A DNA stretch of 13,063 nucleotides from Calditrichota bacterium (GCA_024278715.1 JAJRSN010000344.1:1-13063), one strand, 5' to 3'; positions 5,950 to 13,063 are shown, counted from the stretch's first letter. Notes: a model not told the origin generated them from the sequence alone. Numbers and translations are program-made.

Positions 5950-5978
5950 TTGATTTAATCTAATTAGTGGATTAAATT
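5950..5978 (+). promoter_or_regulatory. Putative promoter of the parAB-atp operon with overlapping inverted repeat
   Basis: TTGATT (5950-5955), a 17-bp spacer and TAAATT (5973-5978). ATTTAATC (5953-5960) and its exact complement GATTAAAT (5970-5977) overlap the two boxes. GATTTAATCTA (5952-5962) recurs at 6012-6022, overlapping the first base of the parA start codon. A 12-bp palindrome TAATAATTATTA (5995-6006) lies in the presumed leader. The geometry suggests a regulator that blocks both polymerase and ribosome access, perhaps autoregulation, but A+T-rich sequence makes chance matches easy. Confidence 0.4.
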
Positions 5979-6021
5979 GCCTGATTTGAAACAATAATAA
6001 TTATTACAACGGATTTAATCT

Positions 6022-6789
6022 ATGGGAAAAATTATTGCTATTACTAATCAGAAGGGCGGCGTCGGAAAAACAACCACGGCGATTAATTTAGCCAGTTGTA
6101 TTGCCATTGCCGAGAAAAACGTCCTTTTGGTGGATATTGACCCCCAGGCTAATGCTACCAGCGGATTGGGCTTTGTCCCTGACGAGCAGATTTATTCAAC
6201 TTATGAACTCATAATGGATAATTTGCCCATTGAAGAGGTAATCACAAAAACCAAAGTGCCCTATCTGGAAATTGTTCCTTCGCATATTCGTCTGGTGGGC
6301 GCCGAAGTGGAGCTGGTGGATCAGCCCTCCAGAGAAAGCAAACTTAAAGATCGATTGATATCCAATAAAGATAATTACGATTTTATTTTTATTGATTGTC
6401 CCCCTTCATTGGGTTTGCTTACTTTAAATGCCTTAAATGCCGCCGATTCGGTTCTTATTCCCATTCAATGCGAATATTACGCGCTGGAGGGATTATCGCA
6501 ACTGTTGAATACCATTCATCTTGTTCAAAAAAACCTGAATCAGAACCTTACGATCGAAGGCGTTCTTTTGACCATGTATGATAACCGGCTCAATTTGTGT
6601 AATCAGGTGGCTTCTGAAGTTCGCGAATATTTTAAGGAGAAAGTTTATAAAACGGTCATTCATCGCAACGTCCGGTTGGGCGAATCGCCAAGTTTCGGGA
6701 AGCCGATTATCATGTATGATGCGGTTTGCGTGGGAAGTCAAGATTATATTAGTCTGGCAGAGGAAGTAATAGGTGAAGAAAACAAATAG
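6022..6789 (+). CDS. parA: ParA/Soj chromosome partitioning ATPase
   Basis: 255 aa, the usual length of chromosomal Soj-type ParA without an N-terminal DNA-binding extension. The deviant Walker A motif KGGVGKTT occupies residues 11-18, with both signature lysines. LLVDIDPQANAT (35-46) is the A' motif and FIFIDCPPS (121-129) the Walker B. PIQCEYYALEGL (147-158) and IHRNVRLGESPSFGKPI (213-229) are typical of the family. ATP-bound ParA dimers coat the nucleoid and are released by ParB, which moves newly replicated origins apart. The ATG has no evident Shine-Dalgarno; a repeat (6012-6022) covers that place. The gene overlaps parB by 17 nt and opens the long operon that runs into the ATP synthase genes. 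Confidence 0.96.
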   Translation: MGKIIAITNQKGGVGKTTTAINLASCIAIAEKNVLLVDIDPQANATSGLGFVPDEQIYSTYELIMDNLPIEEVITKTKVPYLEIVPSHIRLVGAEVELVDQPSRESKLKDRLISNKDNYDFIFIDCPPSLGLLTLNALNAADSVLIPIQCEYYALEGLSQLLNTIHLVQKNLNQNLTIEGVLLTMYDNRLNLCNQVASEVREYFKEKVYKTVIHRNVRLGESPSFGKPIIMYDAVCVGSQDYISLAEEVIGEENK

Positions 6790-7648
6790 ATTGGGTAGAG
6801 GACTTAGCGCTTTAATACCCGAACGAGACAGGGTAGAGGATTCCGTCCGGAAAAAGGGAACTTTAACAGACATCGAAGTCGCCCGCATCCGACCCAATCC
6901 CTTTCAGCCTCGTCAGGATTTTGATCCGGAGCGTTTGGAAGAGCTGAAAGCCTCTATTCATGAAAAAGGAATTATTCAACCCATTACCGTCCGGAAAAAA
7001 GATAATATTTATGAATTAGTCGCCGGCGAAAGGCGCTTGCGGGCTGTTACCGATCTTGGTTTCGAAACGATTCCGGCTTACATCATTCAGGTTGAAACCA
7101 AAGAAGAAATGTTAGAGTTGGCGTTGATCGAAAATGTTCAACGCGACCGGTTAAATCCTATTGAACAGGCGCAGGCGTTCCAAAGATTAATCGATGAATG
7201 CAATTTAACCCAGGAAGAAGTGGCGAAAAAAATCGGCAAAGACCGCACAACCATTACCAATTTTTTGCGTTTATTGAAGCTGCCGCAAAAAATTCAGGAA
7301 AGCGTAAAACACGATGAAATTACCATGGGACACGCCAGAGCACTGCTTTCGGTGGATGATCCCGATATACAGGAAAAAGTCTGGCAAAAAGTGGTTAAAA
7401 ACAAGCTTTCGGTTCGCAAAGTGGAGCAGCTCGTCAGAAACGTCACCGAGGAAAAAGAGGCGGAAAAGAAATCAGTCCGTCCGAAACGTTCCGTTTATAT
7501 TCAGAAAATGGAATCCGAGCTGCGCGAAATTTTCGGAACCAAGGTAAATATTCGCTCGAGAAAAGAAGGCGGAACAATCGAAGTGGAATTCTATTCTCCC
7601 GAAGATTTGAACCGCCTGTATGAAATTTTTGAACGATTGAAAGATTAG
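6773..7648 (+). CDS. parB: ParB/Spo0J chromosome partitioning protein
   Basis: 291 aa from a GTG start at 6773, inside the end of parA; AGAGGAAG at 6759-6766 gives 6 nt spacing. The N-terminal GRGLSALIP (8-16) is the usual ParA-contact peptide. PNPFQPRQDF (41-50), ELVAGERRLRA (81-91) and LIENVQRDRLNPIEQA (118-133) are the conserved boxes of the ParB CTP-binding domain. The helix-turn-helix LTQEEVAKKIGKDRTTITNF (145-164) recognises parS. The C-terminal region beyond about 240 fits the dimerisation domain after a charged linker. ParB loads at parS, spreads as a CTP-dependent clamp and stimulates ParA. No parS-like palindrome was found in this window. Confidence 0.96.
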   Translation: MKKTNRLGRGLSALIPERDRVEDSVRKKGTLTDIEVARIRPNPFQPRQDFDPERLEELKASIHEKGIIQPITVRKKDNIYELVAGERRLRAVTDLGFETIPAYIIQVETKEEMLELALIENVQRDRLNPIEQAQAFQRLIDECNLTQEEVAKKIGKDRTTITNFLRLLKLPQKIQESVKHDEITMGHARALLSVDDPDIQEKVWQKVVKNKLSVRKVEQLVRNVTEEKEAEKKSVRPKRSVYIQKMESELREIFGTKVNIRSRKEGGTIEVEFYSPEDLNRLYEIFERLKD

Positions 7649-7658
7649 CGGGTGTTTT

Positions 7659-8453
7659 ATGGCTCATCGTAAACCCGAAAAACGATATATAAATTTTCTC
7701 ATCATTCCCGACGGCAAGGAAGAGCCGCGCTCGCTGCGTCTCAGAACGGGAGTGGTTCGGCTGATCATAGGTCTTTTAATTATTTTTTTGGTGCTTGTAA
7801 CCGGCGGATTTATGGCGTATTGGAAATTGGGCTCCGTAATTCTGGAAAATAATCGCCTGCAAGAAGAGAATTTTAAATTGGTCAAAAGTTTGAAGCAGGT
7901 CGATCAGATCAAAGAGAATTTGAGCTTATTACAAAGTTATGAGAAAAAAATCCGTTCTTCCTTTCAGGGATATATTCAGGTGGAGCCGCCTTCCGAGACG
8001 GATTCGATTTCATGGAACGAGATCAATTTTGAAACCATGAATATTGACAAACAGCGAAGTTTGTTCAACAGTATTCCTTCTTTGATTCCGGTTGAAGGAT
8101 TTATGGCGCGCGGCTTTGAGGCAAGTTCGTTGTTCAGCGATGTTCATTTGGGAGTGGATATTGCGGCAAAGACCATGACACCGATTCGCGCTCCGGCGGA
8201 CGGCGTGGTTGTGTTTGAAAGTTGGACTGACGACGGCGGATATGTTTTGGTAATTCAGCACGCTTTTAGTTTTCTGACCGTCTATAAGCACAATCAGATT
8301 AATTTGGTCAACGAGCTGGAAAAAGTAAGAAAAGGGCAGGTAATTGCTTTGTTGGGTAATACCGGAAAAATCACTTCCGGACCTCATTTGCATTACGAAA
8401 TATGGCGAAACGGGAGACCGGTGAATCCCATAAATTATTTAAACGAACGATAA
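7659..8453 (+). CDS. M23-family zinc metallopeptidase, membrane anchored (putative peptidoglycan endopeptidase)
   Basis: 264 aa. A basic N terminus precedes one membrane segment (about 34-54, LIIGLLIIFLVLVTGGFMAYW), then a short coiled coil (about 60-95), a linker, and the catalytic LytM/M23 domain (about 145-264). The zinc and catalytic residues are all visible: H163 and D167 in HLGVD, H211 in YKH, and H243 and H245 in PHLHYEIW. The enzyme should therefore be active, cutting peptide bridges in periplasmic peptidoglycan. It begins 11 nt after parB and lies 22 nt before the bactofilin gene. In other bacteria bactofilins recruit M23 peptidases that shape the cell, so the pair probably works together; that is inference from context. 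The ribosome binding site (GCGGGTG) is weak, so translational coupling to parB is possible. Confidence 0.93.
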   Translation: MAHRKPEKRYINFLIIPDGKEEPRSLRLRTGVVRLIIGLLIIFLVLVTGGFMAYWKLGSVILENNRLQEENFKLVKSLKQVDQIKENLSLLQSYEKKIRSSFQGYIQVEPPSETDSISWNEINFETMNIDKQRSLFNSIPSLIPVEGFMARGFEASSLFSDVHLGVDIAAKTMTPIRAPADGVVVFESWTDDGGYVLVIQHAFSFLTVYKHNQINLVNELEKVRKGQVIALLGNTGKITSGPHLHYEIWRNGRPVNPINYLNER

Positions 8454-8475
8454 ACCAATTAACAACGAGGGGAAT

Positions 8476-8880
8476 ATGGCTTTTAAATCGAGCAGCAGCG
8501 AGGGTAGTTCCACCGAGTTAAATTTCATCGGAAAAGGAACGTTTGTCAACGGAGAGATTTTTACGGAGAGTAATTTACGCATCGACGGTAAAGTAAAAGG
8601 TAAAGTTGTTTGTAAAAATACATTAACAATCGGCGAAACCGGGCAGGTCGAAGGAGAAGTTGAAGCGACCAACGCCATTGTCGGCGGAAAAGTAAACGGC
8701 AAACTCTTTATTAAACAAAAACTTGTGTTAGAATCCAAATCGAGTTTAATCGGTGAATTAAAGGCTAGTAAGCTGATTATTGACGAAGGCGCGATTTTTC
8801 AGGGCATTTCCGATATGGGAGCCGACGAAAAGGCGCCTCAGCTAAAAAGCCAAATTCCAAAACAAAATGAAGAAAAATAA
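8476..8880 (+). CDS. Bactofilin (polymer-forming cytoskeletal protein)
   Basis: 134 aa. The beta-helical bactofilin core spans about residues 15-112, with regular turns such as NLRIDGKVKGKVVCKNTLTI (33-52), then GQVEGEVEA, GGKVNGKLFI and SLIGELKASKLIIDEGA (90-106). The short Ser-rich N terminus and the Lys/Gln-rich C-terminal tail (113-134) are the usual disordered ends. Bactofilins form nucleotide-independent filaments, often on the membrane, and act as scaffolds for cell-wall enzymes or, in some bacteria, for the ParAB system. Both kinds of partner sit directly upstream here. GAGGGGA at 8467-8473 supports the start. The last 14 nt overlap the next gene. Confidence 0.95.
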   Translation: MAFKSSSSEGSSTELNFIGKGTFVNGEIFTESNLRIDGKVKGKVVCKNTLTIGETGQVEGEVEATNAIVGGKVNGKLFIKQKLVLESKSSLIGELKASKLIIDEGAIFQGISDMGADEKAPQLKSQIPKQNEEK

Positions 8881-9109
8881 AAAAGAGCCTGTGCACAAAG
8901 ATTTACACAGGGCTTTCCACCTTGCGGCGCCTTATTTGAGCATTGCTTACGTGATGATAGGCGGCGTACTCTTCTTTGGTTATATCGGCAACTTTTTCGA
9001 TAAAAAATGGGATAGCAGTCCCTTGGGAATAATTACCGGCGTGTTTTTGGGATTTGGATTGGGTCTTTATAATATGGTTAAAGTCTTAAAACAATTCGAC
9101 CGAGAGTAA
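8867..9109 (+). CDS. atpZ: AtpZ/AtpI-type ATP synthase accessory membrane protein
   Basis: 80 aa with two membrane helices (about 21-43 and 53-73). The loop between them, GNFFDKKWDSSPLG (41-54), is typical of the short AtpZ family found before atpI and atpB. AtpZ and AtpI are thought to help in c-ring assembly or in magnesium/calcium uptake for the ATP synthase; they are not structural subunits. The start overlaps the end of the bactofilin gene by 14 nt and has no clear Shine-Dalgarno of its own, so translation probably depends on ribosomes ending on the bactofilin message. Position and shape make the call firm; the symbol follows the family name. Confidence 0.85.
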   Translation: MKKNKKEPVHKDLHRAFHLAAPYLSIAYVMIGGVLFFGYIGNFFDKKWDSSPLGIITGVFLGFGLGLYNMVKVLKQFDRE

Positions 9110-9111
9110 GC

Positions 9112-9492
9112 ATGAAAATCAAAACGTTCTTTATCGGAGTATTGGTTATTTTAGCGGTTTACAGCTTGGGTGGCTGGGGATTTTCGGAGCTTTTTAATTT
9201 TAGCCGAAATAAAAACGACGCTTTGTGGATTTCGGGAATAATCAATACAATAAATATCGTTGCGGCATTTTTAATTACAGAATTCACAATAAAAAAAGAA
9301 GCCAAACAATTTATGCGGATCTTTTTTACGGGAATGGGAATCCGGATTTTGCTTTTACTAATTGCGATTATTTCGATTTTGAAATTTACAAGTGCAGATC
9401 AATTTACTTTTATTGTATCATTATTTATATTATACGTCTTGTATCAAATTTGGGAAATTTGGTTGATCAATAGCTATCTTAGGAAGGAATGA
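9112..9492 (+). CDS. AtpI-like four-helix membrane protein
   Basis: 126 aa with four hydrophobic segments (about 5-23, 38-58, 68-90 and 98-120) joined by short charged loops. Sequence likeness to AtpI is weak to the eye. The call rests on its place between atpZ and atpB, its size and its membrane topology, all as expected for the AtpI protein that assists c-ring assembly. The start codon is 2 nt after the atpZ stop and the stop lies 7 nt before atpB. The C-terminal codons include AGGAAGGAA (9481-9489), which serves as the ribosome binding site of atpB. If it is not AtpI, it is a lineage-specific member of the operon. Confidence 0.7.
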   Translation: MKIKTFFIGVLVILAVYSLGGWGFSELFNFSRNKNDALWISGIINTINIVAAFLITEFTIKKEAKQFMRIFFTGMGIRILLLLIAIISILKFTSADQFTFIVSLFILYVLYQIWEIWLINSYLRKE

Positions 9493-9499
9493 GCAATAT

Positions 9500-10348
9500 A
9501 TGGCTATGATGAGTTCGACGACGGTGGCTGCTGACACGGTAGCCCAGGAAAGTGAAAATTTAAGCGCCTGGATTCAACATCATGTTCAAAATAGTTCCGA
9601 ATGGGTTTTGCCCGGTTATAAACTTGAATTGCCGCATTTCCCGCCGATTCATCTTTTTGGAATAGAGATCGATCTCTCTATTTCAAATCATGTCATCATG
9701 CTCTGGGTTGCCGGATTGGTTACCATCCTGCTGTTTACCCTGGCTTTTAAACGTAAGGGCTTAATTCCCGGCGGGCTCGGTATCTTAATCGAGTGGCTTG
9801 TGATTTTTGTGCGGGATGAGATTGCCATAGCCAATATGGGGGAAGAACACGGTCGTAAGTTCACTCCTTTGTTGGTCACATTCTTCTTTTTCATTCTTAC
9901 CGCAAACCTGATAGGTTTAATACCATTATTTACCACTTCTACCGGCAATGTAAACGTGACGGCTGGTCTGGCGGTTATCACGCTGCTTTCCACCCAGTTT
10001 TTCGGAATTAAAGAACACGGATTATTCGGCTATTACAAATCGCTTGTTCCCCACGGCGTTCCTTTATTGTTATGGCCGCTTATGTTTGTGGTCGAAATAA
10101 TGGGCATTATCGCCAAGCATGTGGCGTTGACCATTCGTCTTTTTGCCAATATGATTGCCGGTCATATTGTTTTGTTTGCCTTTTTAGGATTGATTATCTT
10201 ATTCAAAACATTTATTGTTTCCCCCGTGTCTGTGGGATTCGGAGTTTTTGTTTATTTTCTTGAATTATTAGTCGCCTTAATTCAGGCATACATTTTTACG
10301 ATGCTTTCGGCATTGTTTATCGGAATGAGTGTAAATCCGGAACATTAA
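9500..10348 (+). CDS. atpB: F-type ATP synthase subunit a
   Basis: 282 aa. After a polar N terminus of about 60 residues come several long membrane helices. The essential stator arginine is R213 in LTIRLFANMIAGHIV, beside the c-ring; H222 follows in the position that commonly pairs with an acidic residue on the last helix, here E255 in FLELLVALIQAYIFTML. Subunit a forms the two half channels for protons. Two further ATGs lie at 9506 and 9509, so the exact first residue could be M1, M3 or M4; AGGAAGGA at 9481-9488 lies 11 to 20 nt upstream. The protein is in the inner membrane. Nothing indicates truncation. Confidence 0.95.
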   Translation: MAMMSSTTVAADTVAQESENLSAWIQHHVQNSSEWVLPGYKLELPHFPPIHLFGIEIDLSISNHVIMLWVAGLVTILLFTLAFKRKGLIPGGLGILIEWLVIFVRDEIAIANMGEEHGRKFTPLLVTFFFFILTANLIGLIPLFTTSTGNVNVTAGLAVITLLSTQFFGIKEHGLFGYYKSLVPHGVPLLLWPLMFVVEIMGIIAKHVALTIRLFANMIAGHIVLFAFLGLIILFKTFIVSPVSVGFGVFVYFLELLVALIQAYIFTMLSALFIGMSVNPEH

Positions 10349-10377
10349 TCAAAGAGAAAGTAAAAAAACACAAATTT

Positions 10378-10384
10378 AAGGAGG
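10378..10384 (+). promoter_or_regulatory. Strong Shine-Dalgarno of atpE
   Basis: AAGGAGG, the fullest anti-16S match in the operon, lies 7 nt before the atpE ATG. The 43-nt gap before atpE is the longest inside the atp cluster. A strong site agrees with the need for many c subunits per enzyme. Confidence 0.75.
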
Positions 10385-10391
10385 TTTATCA

Positions 10392-10631
10392 ATGGGAGCA
10401 TGGTCTTATGCTTTAGCGTATCTGGCAGCCGGATTAGGTGCTGGACTTGTAACTTTTGGAGCTGGTTTTGGAATCGGTAAAATTGCTGCAGCAGCTATGG
10501 ACGGAACTGCGCGTCAGCCCGAAGCCGGCGGCGCAATTCGTATTACCATGATTATCGCCGCAGCTATGATCGAAGGTATCGCTCTGTTTGGTGTGGTTGT
10601 CTGCTTCTTGTTAGCAAGTATCAAACCTTAA
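10392..10631 (+). CDS. atpE: F-type ATP synthase subunit c (proteolipid)
   Basis: 79 aa, two membrane helices joined by the polar loop with the invariant ARQPE (40-44). The ion-carrying carboxylate is E61 in AAMIEGIALFG. At the two further ligand sites known from sodium-type c subunits, this protein has I28 instead of Gln and G62 instead of Ser/Thr, so it should carry protons, not sodium. K30 lies in the glycine-rich first helix (GAGFGIGKIAAAA), a position where a basic residue also occurs in some related bacteria. The length is normal for the family. The start has the strongest Shine-Dalgarno in the operon. Confidence 0.96.
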   Translation: MGAWSYALAYLAAGLGAGLVTFGAGFGIGKIAAAAMDGTARQPEAGGAIRITMIIAAAMIEGIALFGVVVCFLLASIKP

Positions 10632-10647
10632 TTTTGGGGACTAAATT

Positions 10648-11142
10648 ATGCTCGAATTAGATCCCGGAATGATGATCTGGACATGGATTACCTTTTTTGT
10701 AGTATTGGTAGTTCTGTCCAAAGTAGCGTTAAAGCCGATCCTCACGACTATCGAAGATCGTGAAAAGGCGATTCGGGAAGACCTGGAACAGGCTCAAAAG
10801 CAACGGGAAGAAGCCGAACAACTGCTTCAGAAACACCGGGAATTAATGGCTAATACCGAAAGCGAAGCGCAGCGTTTGCTTAAAGAAAGCCGTGAGCTCG
10901 CCGAACAAAGACGGCAGGAGCTGCTGAAACAGGCTCGGGAAGAATCGCAAAAGGTTGTCGAACAGGCTAAAAAAGAAATCGAACAGGAAAAAGAAAACGC
11001 TCTGATTTCGTTACGGACTGAAATCGCAGACCTGGCTGTTAATGCCGCAGAAAAGATCATCATGCACAATTTGGATGAAGAAAAACAAAAAGCGATTGTT
11101 AACGAATACATTAAATCGCTTCCTAAATCTGCAAAAAATTAA
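10648..11142 (+). CDS. atpF: F-type ATP synthase subunit b
   Basis: 164 aa. One N-terminal membrane helix (about 8-26, MMIWTWITFFVVLVVLSKV) is followed by a long charged coiled coil (about 35-135) rich in Glu, Lys, Gln and Arg, and a short C-terminal region that contacts subunit delta. LKPIL-(3)-EDREKAI just after the membrane is characteristic. Two copies form the peripheral stalk that holds F1 against rotation. Only one b-type gene is seen, so a homodimer is expected unless a b' gene lies elsewhere. The ATG is 16 nt after atpE with a modest GGGGA site. Confidence 0.95.
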   Translation: MLELDPGMMIWTWITFFVVLVVLSKVALKPILTTIEDREKAIREDLEQAQKQREEAEQLLQKHRELMANTESEAQRLLKESRELAEQRRQELLKQAREESQKVVEQAKKEIEQEKENALISLRTEIADLAVNAAEKIIMHNLDEEKQKAIVNEYIKSLPKSAKN

Positions 11143-11144
11143 AC

Positions 11145-11150
11145 AAGGAA
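11145..11150 (+). promoter_or_regulatory. Shine-Dalgarno that sets the TTG start of atpH
   Basis: AAGGAA lies 8 nt before TTG 11159. The next in-frame ATG upstream (11042) would give 39 extra residues overlapping atpF by 101 nt, with no family likeness, so the TTG is preferred. Confidence 0.7.
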
Positions 11151-11158
11151 CGTGTGCA

Positions 11159-11692
11159 TTGAACCGAGTAGCCAGAAGATACACAAAGGCTTTATTTGAA
11201 CTTGCGCAGGAACAGAAAATCCTGAGCAAAATCGATCACGATATGCAATTGATCCGTAAACTGATTAAAGAAAGTTCGGATTTTCAGGACTTTTTGTCAA
11301 ACCCGTTAATTGCCGAAGCCCAAAAAAAGGAAATATTAAGCGAGATATTTGAAAAAAAGGTCGGACAATTAACGCTGAATTTTCTCGAACTTTTAGCTTC
11401 AAAGCGTCGTATTGCCGCCTTGCCCGCAATTGCCGAGCAATTCAGGGACATGATGCTGAAATATCAGAATATTGTGGAAGGCGAATTGATCAGCGCCGTT
11501 CCTCTGGATTTGGAGCAGTCTGATTTGATTAAAAAATATTTGGAAAAAATGCTTGGGCAAACGATTCGCCTGGAGCAAAAAATCCAGCCGGAAATTGTCG
11601 GCGGATTTGTAGTGCGGGTACAGGATATGGTGATTGACAGCAGTATCCGATTACAGTTGAACAAGCTGCGCGAGAAATTAACAGCTCGGTAA
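11159..11692 (+). CDS. atpH: F-type ATP synthase subunit delta
   Basis: 177 aa from a TTG start, the usual length for this subunit. The N terminus NRVARRYTKALFELAQEQ (2-19) is the conserved first helix that binds the top of subunit alpha. FLSNPLI (about 44-50) and LLASKRRIAALPAIAEQF (about 79-96) are further family landmarks. The C-terminal domain after about 105, with the IQPEIVGGFVVRVQDMVID segment (about 142-160), binds the b-subunit stalk. Delta joins F1 to the peripheral stalk. The gene begins 16 nt after the atpF stop. The open frame extends upstream to an ATG at 11042, but that part is out-of-frame atpF sequence. Confidence 0.94.
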   Translation: MNRVARRYTKALFELAQEQKILSKIDHDMQLIRKLIKESSDFQDFLSNPLIAEAQKKEILSEIFEKKVGQLTLNFLELLASKRRIAALPAIAEQFRDMMLKYQNIVEGELISAVPLDLEQSDLIKKYLEKMLGQTIRLEQKIQPEIVGGFVVRVQDMVIDSSIRLQLNKLREKLTAR

Positions 11693-11715
11693 CATAAAAT
11701 AATGAGGAAAAATCA

Positions 11716-13063
11716 ATGGGTGATGCAGTAAGACCCGATGAAGTATCTGCCATTCTTAAAAGGCAATTAAAAGATTTTCAAAAAGAAACGGACGTTTATG
11801 AAGTCGGCACGGTTCTCCAGGTGGGAGACGGTATCGCGCGGATTTACGGGCTGAAAAACGTGATGGCTGGCGAGCTGGTCGAGTTTCCCCATGAAGTGAT
11901 GGGGATGGTGCTGAACCTGGAAGAAGATAATGTGGGCGCCATACTCTTTGGCGAAGATACTATGATCAAAGAAGGCGATCAGGTTAAGCGCACCCGTCGT
12001 GTAATGGAAATTCCCGTCGGCGACGCCGTTATCGGTCGGGTGGTGGACCCGTTGGGCTTGCCCCTGGACGGAAAAGGGAAAATCGAAACCACGAAGAGTA
12101 TTAAGCTGGAACGAAAAGCGCCCGGCGTAATTTATCGCCAACCGGTAAAAGAGCCGCTTGCCACGGGAATTAAAGCCATCGATTCCATGATTCCCATCGG
12201 CAGAGGTCAGCGCGAATTGATAATCGGCGACCGCCAAACCGGCAAAACAGCCGTGGCTTTGGATACCATCATTAATCAAAAAGGTAAAGATGTTATTTGT
12301 ATTTATGTCGCCATAGGTCAAAAAGCATCGACAGTGGCAAAGGTTATTAAAACGTTTGAAGAATACGGCGCCATGGAACACACCATTGTGGTTGCCGCCA
12401 GCGCCAGCGAACCTGCGCCGTTGCAGTATATTGCTCCTTACGCAGGCGCCGCAATCGGCGAGTATTTCCGCGATAACGGTCGTCACGCTCTGGTAATTTA
12501 TGATGATTTAACAAAACACGCCTGGGCTTATCGTCAGGTTTCGTTATTATTGCGCAGACCTCCCGGACGCGAGGCTTACCCCGGTGATGTTTTTTATTTG
12601 CATTCCCGTCTTCTGGAGCGCGCCGCCAAACTGAGCGACGAAGAGGGAGGCGGTTCGCTTACCGCCTTGCCGATTATCGAAACTCAGGCAGGTGATATTT
12701 CGGCTTATATTCCGACAAATGTAATTTCTATTACCGACGGTCAGATCTTTCTGGAATCCGGTTTGTTCTATTCCGGAGTAAGACCGGCAATCAACGTGGG
12801 CATCTCTGTTTCCCGTGTGGGCGGTAACGCTCAAATTAAAGCCATGAAGCAGGTCGCAGGTCGATTGCGTCTTGATCTTGCTCAGTATCGCGAAATGGAA
12901 GCTTTCGCCAAATTCGGATCCGATCTGGACGAAGCCACTCAGCAACAGTTGCGGCGCGGCGAACGTCTGGTGGAAATTCTGAAGCAGGATCAGTATCAAC
13001 CCGTCACATTCGAAAAACAAATTGCCATAATCTACGCCGGAACCAACGGATATTTGGATTCTC
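11716..13063 (+). CDS. atpA: F-type ATP synthase subunit alpha, 3' end outside the window
   Basis: 449 codons are present without a stop; the family is usually a little over 500 aa, so about 55 residues are missing at the right edge. The P-loop GDRQTGKT is at 171-178. ALVIYDDLTKHAWAYRQVSL (about 257-276) and RRPPGREAYPGD, then VSRVGG with the arginine finger (about 373), mark an intact nucleotide-binding domain. Alpha carries the non-catalytic nucleotide sites and forms the hexamer with beta. GAGGAAA at 11704-11710 is 5 nt before the ATG, 24 nt after atpH. Gamma, beta and epsilon genes are not in the window and may follow. Two long minus-strand frames (11767-12486 and 12547-13020) are shadows of this gene. 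Confidence 0.96.
   Translation, partial: MGDAVRPDEVSAILKRQLKDFQKETDVYEVGTVLQVGDGIARIYGLKNVMAGELVEFPHEVMGMVLNLEEDNVGAILFGEDTMIKEGDQVKRTRRVMEIPVGDAVIGRVVDPLGLPLDGKGKIETTKSIKLERKAPGVIYRQPVKEPLATGIKAIDSMIPIGRGQRELIIGDRQTGKTAVALDTIINQKGKDVICIYVAIGQKASTVAKVIKTFEEYGAMEHTIVVAASASEPAPLQYIAPYAGAAIGEYFRDNGRHALVIYDDLTKHAWAYRQVSLLLRRPPGREAYPGDVFYLHSRLLERAAKLSDEEGGGSLTALPIIETQAGDISAYIPTNVISITDGQIFLESGLFYSGVRPAINVGISVSRVGGNAQIKAMKQVAGRLRLDLAQYREMEAFAKFGSDLDEATQQQLRRGERLVEILKQDQYQPVTFEKQIAIIYAGTNGYLDS

Noticed and set aside
6022..8460. parS sites near parAB
   Set aside because: No palindrome close to the TGTTTCACGTGAAACA consensus was found by eye anywhere in the window.
10392..10631. Sodium-type c subunit
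   Set aside because: The Gln and Ser/Thr ligands of sodium-binding c subunits are replaced by I28 and G62 beside E61, so proton use is expected.
11042..11692. Longer atpH starting at ATG 11042
   Set aside because: The extra 39 residues are out-of-frame atpF sequence; TTG 11159 has a good ribosome site and gives the normal family length.
11767..12486. 239-aa minus-strand ORF, together with 12547-13020
   Set aside because: Both are antisense to the conserved atpA frame and have low-complexity His/Phe/Asn-rich composition.

Overview
The window reads as a bacterial chromosome segment of moderate G+C content. The best fit is a Gram-negative member of the FCB/Calditrichota-like lineages, inferred from the PpiD/SurA-type periplasmic foldase, the bactofilin, the AtpZ + AtpI pair ahead of atpB, and intergenic DNA packed with 7-bp tandem repeats. 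The lineage is an inference from protein style and gene order. No rRNA, tRNA or CRISPR array is visible.

Layout. Positions 1-665 hold four tandem copies of a compound repeat 144-184 bp long, itself made of 7-bp sub-repeats, followed by a short promoter region. Positions 776-2463 are a two-gene unit: a saccharopine dehydrogenase-like (lysine 6-dehydrogenase-like) oxidoreductase and a flavin reductase-like FMN-binding protein. Positions 2453-2681 are again 7-bp repeats, and the first of them supplies the last codons and stop of the flavin reductase gene. A small unrecognised protein (71 aa) lies on the minus strand at 2718-2933, with a good sigma70-type promoter and two palindromes placed like operators. 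Positions 2996-3530 are mostly non-coding, with a short 9-bp repeat run, a weak 58-codon ORF and a hairpin. A GNAT acetyltransferase follows on plus. A large PpiD-like prolyl isomerase is on minus (4007-5812) and ends at a textbook intrinsic terminator.

From 6022 to the right edge everything is co-directional and tightly packed: parA, parB, an M23 metallopeptidase, a bactofilin, then the F-type ATP synthase genes atpZ, atpI-like, atpB, atpE, atpF, atpH and the first 449 codons of atpA. Gaps are short and there are two real overlaps (parA/parB 17 nt, bactofilin/atpZ 14 nt), so this looks like one long transcriptional unit. It joins chromosome segregation, cell-wall remodelling/cytoskeleton and the proton-driven ATP synthase. 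A parAB-atp neighbourhood is known near the replication origin in several bacterial groups; I saw no parS site or origin here.

Four intergenic regions carry TTGNNT-N17-TAWATT boxes facing a gene, three of them with the identical -10 hexamer TAAATT. I treat this as the likely housekeeping promoter of the organism. The least explained parts are the 7-bp repeats and the small regulated minus-strand gene.
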